Below are positions 1 through 5,817 of a stretch of 9,888 nt of DNA, piece after piece. A program made the translations under genes and the position numbers. Source of the stretch: an uncultured Succinivibrio sp. (GTDB lineage Bacteria; Pseudomonadota; Gammaproteobacteria; Enterobacterales; Succinivibrionaceae); the NCBI GenBank assembly GCA_900767695.1, contig CAAGAC010000098.1, positions 1 to 9,888 of the forward strand, given 5' to 3'. Position 1 is the stretch's first letter. Every line of letters starts with the position of its first letter. The notes beneath the pieces were generated by a model, which was not told the DNA's origin, searched no databases, and worked only from the letters and a program-made list of their open reading frames with translations.

Positions 1-17
1 GTGTGCTCTTCCGATCT
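1..17 (+). other. Illumina adapter remnant at contig end
   Basis: Bases 1-17 read GTGTGCTCTTCCGATCT, which is identical to the 3' end of the standard TruSeq read-2 adapter. This is library sequence and not genomic DNA. It creates a false in-frame ATG-like start (GTG at 3) and adds five artificial residues (MLFRS) to the first open frame. The genomic sequence should be taken to begin at about base 18, and the first gene must be treated as 5'-truncated by the contig edge. Confidence 0.95.
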
Positions 18-560
18 GCCGAGGTGCGCGAGCGCTTCTCAAGGCTCATGAAGGATCTGGCGCAGGCCCTGCGCGAGAGCGCCTTCTCGATGGACCTGCA
101 AAACAAGCTTGAGGAAGCCTTGGAGAAGAACGAGACATTGGGCGGCAGGCAGGACGTGATGGCCGCTATCCAGGTGAGGACGGCCCAGCAGATGCTCTCG
201 GGCTTCCTCTGCTTCCTGGGCTTCGATCTTCCTGATCATCCCAAGCTGGCAATCGAGAGGCGCTCGGAGATCATACCCGGCGCCGACGACTCGCGCCCGC
301 TCTTCTCTGAGAAGATAGAGCTTGCCGAGGAGCCGCAGAACGAGGGCGGCAGCGTCAAGACGCTGCCCCTGGTGCCCGACGAGCTGATGTCATCAAGCGG
401 CAGGCACTACCTTGAGGACTTCGTCTGGGCGCTCTCATCGCTCATGTGCGGGAGCAACCTGCAGGCCGAGAGCCCCTACCGCTTCAGCGAGGACGCGCAG
501 AACGCGATAGACGGCATCTGCAGCGGCTTCTCAAGGTTCCTCGCCTTCAATGCAGGCTAG
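18..560 (+). CDS. C-terminal fragment of a large protein, possibly SrfC-like
   Basis: This is the last 180 codons of a gene cut off by the contig edge, ending at the TAG at 558-560. No start codon is present, because the apparent GTG at 3 lies in adapter sequence. The fragment looks soluble and mostly helical: a charged helical stretch at fragment residues 1-65, an acidic loop at about 85-120, then helices containing GRHYLEDFVWAL (128-139) and SEDAQNAI (157-164). There is no membrane helix and no P-loop in what remains. The closing pattern of a short hydrophobic helix, a variable loop, then a Gln-Asn-containing helix is reminiscent of the end of SrfC (Virul_Fac family, predicted large GTPase), and an SrfA-family gene lies downstream in the same cluster. 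That assignment is weak and from memory. An unrelated protein is quite possible. It sits 76 bases upstream of the next gene on the same strand. Confidence 0.4.
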   Translation, partial: AEVRERFSRLMKDLAQALRESAFSMDLQNKLEEALEKNETLGGRQDVMAAIQVRTAQQMLSGFLCFLGFDLPDHPKLAIERRSEIIPGADDSRPLFSEKIELAEEPQNEGGSVKTLPLVPDELMSSSGRHYLEDFVWALSSLMCGSNLQAESPYRFSEDAQNAIDGICSGFSRFLAFNAG

Positions 561-621
561 GGTAAGCAGGCAGGGCAGAAAGGTTTAAAGTTGGGCGGGC
601 AGGACCGGCCCATGAGGCTTT

Positions 622-626
622 AAGGA
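622..626 (+). promoter_or_regulatory. Ribosome binding site for the 637 gene
   Basis: AAGGA lies 10 bases before the ATG at 637 and supports that start. The 76-base gap (561-636) holds no recognisable -35/-10 promoter pair and no hairpin with a T tract, so the upstream and downstream genes may be co-transcribed. Confidence 0.6.
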
Positions 627-636
627 CAGGCACGAG

Positions 637-1869
637 ATGAAACTTGCAAGCAGCACCCAGGGACTGGGGCAGACCCCGGTCGGACAGATAGAGCCCGCGG
701 GCCCCGGCGCGGCCAGGCTCACCATCAGCGGCGTGGACGTCGTCGAAGGCGGCTCTCCCGATGGCGTGGCGCTCAGGTTCAAGGACTTCAAGGAGAACAC
801 CCTCATCGAGGGCACTCCCGATCCGGCTTATGCCAAGCCGGCTCCCGGCGGGCGCATCGGCGATCAGGTGTTCGCCCTGGGAAGCGACGTGGTCAACGCC
901 CTGGTGCGCAACCTTGGAAACAACAACACCATCTACGTCGAGGCCGACAGCATCGGCGACGTTAGGACCCAGGTGGGCGGCGAGCTCACCCTGGGCGCCG
1001 CCGCTCCAAGGCCCGAGCCTGCCCAGCCCTTCGCGCAGCAGACCACTGCCGAGCCTGCCGCCGCGGCGGCGCAGGGCGCGGCAGCGCCGCAGCCTGCGGC
1101 CCACGTCAAGAAGGGCCATGGCGCGCTCATCGCGATCATCATCGCCCTGCTGCTCCTGCTTGCCATCGCGGCCTTCCTCGCCTGGTGGTTCCTGCTGCGC
1201 CATCCTGCCGCTGACGCGTCCGCGCTGCCCGACGCCGCCCCGCAGGAGCAGGCGGCTCCTGCGCAGGACAGCCAGCAGCCAGCGCAGGATCAGCAGGCGC
1301 AGAATGCCAGTGATCAGCAGCCTGCCGCCCAGGACAATGCAGCGCAGCAGGGCGGGCAGCCTCAGCAGGGGGCGCAGGATCAGCAGCCTCAGCAGGGAGC
1401 GCAGGATCAGTCCGCTCAGGATCAGGACGCTCAGGATCAGCAATCCCAGGGCGGCGTGGTCGACGGCTCGGCCCTCCAGCAGGGCGCCAATGGCGCAGGC
1501 GGCCAGGCAGTGGGCGGCAGTGTCAAGGGCGCGGTCTCGGGCCCCTGCTCGGTTGCCGCCAACAGCAACGATCAGGCCCTGCTCAAGGGCTGCCTTGCGA
1601 CCAACCCCTCGGATCAGGATCTGATGGGCCTTGCCAAGGACGCGCTTTCCAACAAGCGCTGCGACGTTGGCACCAGGCTGCTCACCAGCCTTGGCAGATC
1701 GGGCAAGCAGGACTTCGCGCTCTACTACGCCAAGCTTGCCGATCCGAACACTCGCGACGCCTCAGCGTGCGTCAAGAAGGACGCGCAGGGCGCCAGGTAC
1801 TGGTACCAGAAGGCCCTTGACGCCGGCTCAAGCGACGAGGCCAGGCAGGCTTTGGAGAAACTCAAGTGA
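637..1869 (+). CDS. Inner-membrane protein, Gln-rich spacer, Sel1-like C-terminus
   Basis: A 410-residue protein that I cannot assign to a named family. Residues 1-120 form a predicted beta-rich, probably cytoplasmic domain. An Ala/Pro-rich linker (121-157) leads to two lysines (158-159) and one Leu/Ile-rich membrane helix (about 162-187) ending WWFLLR. By the positive-inside rule the N-terminus is cytoplasmic and the remainder periplasmic. Residues 203-272 are a low-complexity Gln/Asp/Ala spacer. Residues 300-410 are helical, with four cysteines (304, 319, 342, 378) that could form disulfides; the last 30 residues (pattern D-A-x-x-A-x-x-W-Y-Q-K-A, then a Gly-containing turn and A-x-x-x-L) match a Sel1-like/TPR repeat, which usually binds proteins. 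The stop overlaps the next start (GTGA). The position just before a PpkA/TagRST-like module suggests a scaffold that links cytoplasm and periplasm. The N-terminal domain is unrecognised. Confidence 0.85.
   Translation: MKLASSTQGLGQTPVGQIEPAGPGAARLTISGVDVVEGGSPDGVALRFKDFKENTLIEGTPDPAYAKPAPGGRIGDQVFALGSDVVNALVRNLGNNNTIYVEADSIGDVRTQVGGELTLGAAAPRPEPAQPFAQQTTAEPAAAAAQGAAAPQPAAHVKKGHGALIAIIIALLLLLAIAAFLAWWFLLRHPAADASALPDAAPQEQAAPAQDSQQPAQDQQAQNASDQQPAAQDNAAQQGGQPQQGAQDQQPQQGAQDQSAQDQDAQDQQSQGGVVDGSALQQGANGAGGQAVGGSVKGAVSGPCSVAANSNDQALLKGCLATNPSDQDLMGLAKDALSNKRCDVGTRLLTSLGRSGKQDFALYYAKLADPNTRDASACVKKDAQGARYWYQKALDAGSSDEARQALEKLK
1183..1200 (+). repeat. 18-base repeat encoding WWFLLR, copy 1
   Basis: TGGTGGTTCCTGCTGCGC encodes the periplasmic end of the membrane helix (residues 183-188). 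The identical 18 bases occur at 7966-7983, in the same reading frame and at the same place in another protein's membrane helix. Identity does not extend beyond the 18 bases. Confidence 0.8.
1357..1440 (+). repeat. Tandem Gln/Asp-rich coding repeat
   Basis: Two consecutive 27-base units (1357-1383 and 1384-1410) encode QPQQGAQDQ and differ at one base (GGG versus GGA). They are followed by shorter degenerate units built on GCTCAGGATCAG to about 1440. The array codes for part of the flexible periplasmic spacer. Such arrays can change length by slippage, so length may vary between strains; it could also be misassembled in short-read data. Confidence 0.8.
1854..1857 (+). promoter_or_regulatory. 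Ribosome binding site deciding the GTG 1866 start
   Basis: GGAG lies 8 bases before GTG 1866, inside the previous gene. It favours the GTG start over the in-frame ATG at 1878, which has no clear ribosome binding site of its own. Either start leaves an intact signal peptide. Confidence 0.55.
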
Positions 1870-3800
1870 AGAAAGCCATGAAGATTGCGGCGCTGTGCGC
1901 CGCCGTGACCTGGGGCATGGCCGCCTACGGCGCGCCCTTGCTCATGGAAGGCAAGAAGAGCATCTACCAGAGGGTGCTCACCACCCCGTCATGCGTTTTA
2001 AAAAAGGACGCCTCGGCCTCATCGGGAAGCCCGGTGCCCGCGTTCACCCGCTACTACGTCTACGCCCGCGAGGGCAAGGCGCTCAAGGTCGGCCCCGACA
2101 CCTCGGACAAGATCTCAGGCTACATCGACGCCTCCTGCGCCGTGGACTGGAAGGCCCAGACCGCGCTCGTCTTCACGAACCCGGCAGGCCGCGACAGGGC
2201 CATCGTCTTTGAGAGCAAGGACACGCTCCAGAAAATAATCGAGGAGAAGGATCCCGCAGCCGACGTGGACAAGCTCAACAAGGCGCTCGACTCCTCGGGC
2301 AAGGCCCCGGGCGTGCTCGCCCGCGAGCCTGCCGAGTTCACCGACATCTCGAAGAACTTCTACCTGCTGCCGGTACTGAGCTCCGAGGAGACCATGTTCG
2401 ACGACGGCTCCTACGCCCGCGAGCTTGAGATAGCCTCGGTGACCAAGGAGGGCGTCGAGGGCGCGGCGGGCAAGGCCAAGGCCGATCCCTCCAAGATCAA
2501 GACCTTCAAGGCGGCGCTGGTGTTCGTCATCGACTCCTCGATCTCGATGCAGCCCTACATCGACCGCACCAAGCAGGCCATCAGGACCATCTACAAGAAG
2601 CTCGAGTCCGAGCATTTGCAGAGCGCCGTGCAGTTCGGCCTCGTCTCCTTCCGCTCCAACACCAAGGCAGTGCCGGGGCTTGAGTACGAGTCCAGGATGT
2701 TCGTGAACCCGGGCGAGGCCAACTCGGCCTCGGACTTTGACGAGAAGCTCAAGTCGCTCTCCCAGGCCAAGGTCTCCTCGGCGCTCTTCGACGAGGACGC
2801 CTACGCTGGCATCAACACCGCGCTCTCCAAGGTCAACTGGAAGGACTACGGCGGCAGGTACGTCGTGCTCGTGACCGACGCCGGCGCCATCGGCGGCTCG
2901 GACAAGCTCTCCACCACCGGGCTTGACTCCAAGGAGCTCAGGCTCGAGGCCGACCAGCAGGGCGTCGCCATCTACGCGCTCCACCTGCTCACTGCCTCGG
3001 GGAGCAAGGCCGGCGATCACGGCAAGGCGAAGAGCCAGTACGAGGATCTCACCTTCAACAAGATCCTCCAGAAGCCGCTCTACTACCCGGTGCAGGCAGG
3101 CAGCGTGGACTCGTTCGGCTCGATGGTGGACCAGCTCGCCTCCTCGATAGCATCCCAGGTCAAGGCAGCCTCCCAGGGCAAGGAGGGCGCGGGCTCGAAC
3201 ACCGCCTCAGCCCCGAAGGGCGGCAAGGACACGATGGACGACGACACCAGGCTGCTCGGGCACGCGATGATGCTTGCCTACCTTGGAAACGTCAACGGCA
3301 CCGTGCCGCCCGACTTCTTCAAGGGGTGGATCTCCGACCGCGACCTCAAGTCCCACAACAAGATCTCCGCAGAGCCCGTGGTGCTTCTCACCAAGTCCCA
3401 GCTCTCGGATCTCAAGGAGATCACCCAGAGGGTGCTCGACTCTGCCAACAAGGGCCTGCTCGACGCAGACCAGATGTTCTCGCAGCTGCGCTCGATCGCA
3501 GCCTCGATGGGCCGCGATCCGGCCTCCCTCAAGCAGGCCGACTCCTTGAAGCTCGGCGAGCTTGGGCTATTTGGCGAGTACCTCGACGATCTGCCCTACA
3601 AGAGCCGCCTCCAGGAGCTTGACGAGCAGACCTGGATGTCGATGGGCCCTGACGAGCAGAACCGCGCCATCGAGGATCTAGAGCAGAAGCTCACCTACTA
3701 CCAGAAGTGCAACGACGACGCGAGCAAGTGGATCAAGCTTGCAGACGACGCCCAGGCCTCCGAGTCGGTCTACCCGGTGTCGCTGGAGGCGCTGCCCTGA
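1866..3800 (+). CDS. Secreted VWA protein like the periplasmic half of PpkA, without kinase
   Basis: A 644-residue protein with a signal peptide (about residues 1-22, cleavage near AYG/AP) and no lipobox, so it is probably free in the periplasm. Residues 30-120 resemble the SH3-like region of PpkA-type proteins, including FTNPAGRDR at 103-111. Residues 156-195 carry the conserved FYLLPVL/EE segment. The VWA domain spans about 214-435 with a metal-ion-dependent adhesion motif DSSISM at 223-228 and a later Asp in VLVTDAG (334-340). The C-terminal 180 residues, including LGLFGEYLDDLPYKS (566-580) and a YPVSLEALP end, are also as I remember in PpkA. Full PpkA has a cytoplasmic Ser/Thr kinase and membrane helix in front; here both are replaced by a signal peptide. 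VWA domains typically bind partner proteins. It overlaps its neighbours by 4 bases and 1 base. The PpkA likeness is recalled, not computed. Confidence 0.85.
   Translation: MKKAMKIAALCAAVTWGMAAYGAPLLMEGKKSIYQRVLTTPSCVLKKDASASSGSPVPAFTRYYVYAREGKALKVGPDTSDKISGYIDASCAVDWKAQTALVFTNPAGRDRAIVFESKDTLQKIIEEKDPAADVDKLNKALDSSGKAPGVLAREPAEFTDISKNFYLLPVLSSEETMFDDGSYARELEIASVTKEGVEGAAGKAKADPSKIKTFKAALVFVIDSSISMQPYIDRTKQAIRTIYKKLESEHLQSAVQFGLVSFRSNTKAVPGLEYESRMFVNPGEANSASDFDEKLKSLSQAKVSSALFDEDAYAGINTALSKVNWKDYGGRYVVLVTDAGAIGGSDKLSTTGLDSKELRLEADQQGVAIYALHLLTASGSKAGDHGKAKSQYEDLTFNKILQKPLYYPVQAGSVDSFGSMVDQLASSIASQVKAASQGKEGAGSNTASAPKGGKDTMDDDTRLLGHAMMLAYLGNVNGTVPPDFFKGWISDRDLKSHNKISAEPVVLLTKSQLSDLKEITQRVLDSANKGLLDADQMFSQLRSIAASMGRDPASLKQADSLKLGELGLFGEYLDDLPYKSRLQELDEQTWMSMGPDEQNRAIEDLEQKLTYYQKCNDDASKWIKLADDAQASESVYPVSLEALP
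2000..2036 (+). other. Candidate -1 frameshift signal (A AAA AAG plus hairpin)
   Basis: In the VWA gene, bases 2000-2006 read A AAA AAG in the X-XXY-YYZ register, the heptamer used by E. coli dnaX. After a 13-base spacer, CATCGGG (2020-2026) can pair with CCCGGTG (2030-2036) across a 3-base loop, with one G-T wobble. A -1 shift would give 47 normal residues plus 68 from the other frame, ending at TGA 2210-2212, for about 115 residues in total. The spacer is longer than usual and no upstream Shine-Dalgarno stimulator is seen, so the site may be fortuitous. Confidence 0.25.
3785..3789 (+). promoter_or_regulatory. Ribosome binding site deciding the ATG 3800 start
   Basis: GGAGG lies 10 bases before ATG 3800, which overlaps the previous stop by one base (TGATG). 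The frame is open upstream to 3707, but that extension is Arg-rich shadow sequence inside the previous gene, and the ABC ATPase fold begins naturally just after 3800. Confidence 0.75.
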
Positions 3801-4627
3801 TGGCATCGGATCCGGTCCTGCTGGCCGAGGATCTCTCCTACGCCTACGGCGCCTCAAAAGGCGGCGCGGGCGAGGGAGGCTTCACGGTCTCGCTGCCGCG
3901 CCTTGAGCTTGAGGAGGGCGCGGTGACCGCCCTCACCGGGGTCTCGGGCAGCGGCAAGTCGACGCTGCTCGAGTGCCTGGGGCTTCTGCGCCCCGTCGAG
4001 CGGGCCGGGATCTTCAGGGCGGCAGGCCGCGACATGCTCGGACTCAGCCGCCGCGAGCAGCATCTCATGCGCTCCTCCCTCATGGGCTTCATGCCCCAGC
4101 AGGGCGGCCTCATCCCCTTCCTCACGGTGGGCGGGAATCTCGAGGCGGCCTTCGATCTCGCCTGCGCCTCGATGCAAAAGGCGGGGATCAGACCGCCTAA
4201 AAGGCAAGAGGCTATCGGCGAGGCCAGGGCAATGTGCCAGAGCCTTGGGATAGACGGCCTTTTAAGCCGCTATCCCCGCGAGCTCTCCATCGGCCAGGCC
4301 CAGCGCGCCTCGTTCGTGCGCGCCACCGTGCACAGCCCGAGGATCCTCTTTGTCGACGAGCCGACCTCGGCCCTCGATCCCCCGCGCGCGCTGGAGCTTT
4401 TCGAGAAGATGGCATCCCTCGTCTCGGGAAAGGGCCTTGCCGCGCTCGTGGTGACCCACGACACCACGCTCGCGTCAAGGTGCGGCTTCCGCCGCTGCGC
4501 CTACAATGCCGCGCTGAGCACCGCCGACAGGAGCGTCTTCACCTATGAGGACGGCGCGGATGCAAACTCAGCCGACGAGGCGGACGGCGCCCAGGGCAGC
4601 GGCGCGGACGGGAGATTAGAGCAGTGA
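3800..4627 (+). CDS. ABC transporter ATPase, TagT/LolD/MacB type
   Basis: A 275-residue cytoplasmic nucleotide-binding subunit with every core motif in order: Walker A GVSGSGKST (47-55), Q-loop Gln100 in MPQQGG, signature LSIGQ (162-166), Walker B ILFVDE (182-187) followed by the D-loop SALD, and the H-loop His220 in VVTHD. The signature has Ile in place of the first Gly of LSGGQ. Residues 251-275 form an Ala/Asp/Gly-rich acidic tail beyond the normal fold. ATPases of this family power LolCDE, MacB and FtsEX complexes, which use ATP for mechanical work across the periplasm and do not necessarily import a solute. The partner is the permease that overlaps it by 4 bases. With the neighbouring PpkA-like and SUMF1 genes, the closest functional analogue is TagT of the Pseudomonas T6SS regulatory pathway; that inference is from gene context. 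Confidence 0.92.
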   Translation: MASDPVLLAEDLSYAYGASKGGAGEGGFTVSLPRLELEEGAVTALTGVSGSGKSTLLECLGLLRPVERAGIFRAAGRDMLGLSRREQHLMRSSLMGFMPQQGGLIPFLTVGGNLEAAFDLACASMQKAGIRPPKRQEAIGEARAMCQSLGIDGLLSRYPRELSIGQAQRASFVRATVHSPRILFVDEPTSALDPPRALELFEKMASLVSGKGLAALVVTHDTTLASRCGFRRCAYNAALSTADRSVFTYEDGADANSADEADGAQGSGADGRLEQ

Positions 4628-5817
4628 TCCTCAGGCTTGCCTTCTCGGACCTCAAGTGCGACAGGCTCATGAGCGTGTGCGCCGCGGCGGCGATGACCGC
4701 GGTCATCGCGCCGCTGCTGCTGCTCTTCTCGCTGCGCTACGGCATCATCACCTCGCTTGAGGACAACCTGCGCAACAGCCCTGCCAACCTCGAGATCAAG
4801 ATGCTCTCAGGCTATGACCTCGACGAGGGCTTCTTCGACGAGATGCGAAAGGACAAGGACGTGGGCTTTGTAATCGAGGTCACCCGCGCGCTTTCGCTCA
4901 CCTCGGACATCATGGGCAGGGGAAAGGTCAAGACCATGGTCGACACCGTTCCAACCGGAAAGGGCGATCCGCTCTTCGCCTTCTCGAGGATCCCGGATCT
5001 CGCAGGGGACGGCGAGTGCGTGCTCACGCAGCAGCTGGCCTCCGACCTCGGGGTGGAGCAGGGCGGCAGCGTGAAGATAGCGATCTCCCGCACCATCGAC
5101 GGCAGCCGCCAGAGCGCGGCGCATGAGTTCAAGGTCGCAGGCATCCTGAAGAACGCCGCGGCCCCGGGGCTTCACGCCTACCTCACGCTTCGTGTCATCA
5201 CCGCGATGGAGGACTGGCGCGACGGCTATGAGCCTGCGATCTTCTCGGACGGATCGAAGCCGAACTCGAAGCGCACGACCTTTTCAAAGGCGAGGATCTA
5301 CGCCTCCTCGATAGACACCCTGGAGAACCTATCCAAGAAGCTCAGGACGCGCTTCAACATCGCCGACCGCACCTCGGAGGTTGAGAACATCCGCGCCGTG
5401 GCGCGCGTGCTCAACTTCATCTTCCTGACCGTGGCTATCGTGTCGGTCGCAGGAGGCGCGGTGGCGCTCGGAGGCCTCATCCTGTCATCGGCCTCGCGCA
5501 AGGCCAGGGCCTACTCGATGCTGCGCCTTATAGGCCTCCCCGGCTCCGGGGTGTGCGCGCTCATCGTCATCGAGAACCTAATCCTGGGCGGATGCGCCTT
5601 CCTGCTCTCGCTTGGCCTGTATGCCGCAGGCGCGCTCGCCTTCAACACCCATTTTGCCCGCGCGGTCTCCGACGGCGCGGTGATATGCTCGCTAACCCCC
5701 GCGCACCTTGCCTGCGCGCTGCTCCTCTGCGAGGGGCTGTGCGCGATCCTGGCCCTCGCCGCAGTCAGGCTCAGGGTGCTCTCGTTCACGCCCGCGGCCG
5801 CGCTCAGGGAGCTTTAG
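4624..5817 (+). CDS. ABC transporter permease, FtsX/MacB fold (TagS type)
   Basis: A 397-residue membrane protein with the four-helix FtsX/MacB layout. Helix 1 (about 17-37) follows a short cytoplasmic N-terminus. A periplasmic domain of about 215 residues (45-260) resembles a MacB periplasmic core, including a strand segment FKVAGILKN. Three helices lie at about 262-289, 309-338 and 358-382, with the cytoplasmic loop SSASRKARAYSMLRLIG between helices 2 and 3 typical of FtsX-domain coupling, and the end FTPAAALREL typical of the family. The start is GTG 4624, overlapping the ATPase stop as GTGA, with GGAG at 4611-4614 nine bases upstream. It should dimerise or pair with the ATPase and pass a conformational signal to periplasmic partners. 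LolC/E or MacB function cannot be excluded from the fold alone; the neighbours favour a TagS-like role. Confidence 0.9.
   Translation: MILRLAFSDLKCDRLMSVCAAAAMTAVIAPLLLLFSLRYGIITSLEDNLRNSPANLEIKMLSGYDLDEGFFDEMRKDKDVGFVIEVTRALSLTSDIMGRGKVKTMVDTVPTGKGDPLFAFSRIPDLAGDGECVLTQQLASDLGVEQGGSVKIAISRTIDGSRQSAAHEFKVAGILKNAAAPGLHAYLTLRVITAMEDWRDGYEPAIFSDGSKPNSKRTTFSKARIYASSIDTLENLSKKLRTRFNIADRTSEVENIRAVARVLNFIFLTVAIVSVAGGAVALGGLILSSASRKARAYSMLRLIGLPGSGVCALIVIENLILGGCAFLLSLGLYAAGALAFNTHFARAVSDGAVICSLTPAHLACALLLCEGLCAILALAAVRLRVLSFTPAAALREL

Noticed and set aside
561..636. Promoter or terminator between the first two genes
   Set aside because: There is no convincing -35/-10 pair. The only inverted repeat (GGGC...GCCC) is 4 bp with no following T run.
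1357..1440. CRISPR-like or regulatory repeat array
   Set aside because: The units are adjacent without spacers, stay in frame, and simply encode a Gln-rich linker.
547..1443. Open reverse-strand frame of 298 codons opposite the 637 gene
   Set aside because: It is Leu/Arg-rich shadow sequence, partly caused by the CAG-rich repeat, which reads as Leu codons on the other strand. The forward frame has a ribosome binding site, membrane helix and Sel1-like end.
1631..2212. Separate gene in the frame spanning the first gene junction
   Set aside because: It runs across two well-supported genes, is Arg/Pro-rich with no motifs, and has no ribosome binding site. It matters only as the possible -1 frameshift frame after 2006.
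2115..3020. Open reverse-strand frame of 301 codons opposite the VWA gene
   Set aside because: Its composition is the Gly/Leu/Val/Arg-rich pattern expected opposite a GC-rich gene. It has no domain, and the + strand frame has clear PpkA/VWA motifs.
3707..3799. N-terminal extension of the ABC ATPase from an earlier start
   Set aside because: The 31 extra residues are Arg-rich and lie wholly inside the previous gene. The ATG at 3800 has GGAGG in place and the fold starts there.
1866..3800. Full PpkA kinase
   Set aside because: No Gly-rich loop, HRD or DFG kinase motifs are present in this protein. It begins with a signal peptide, so only the periplasmic part of PpkA is represented.
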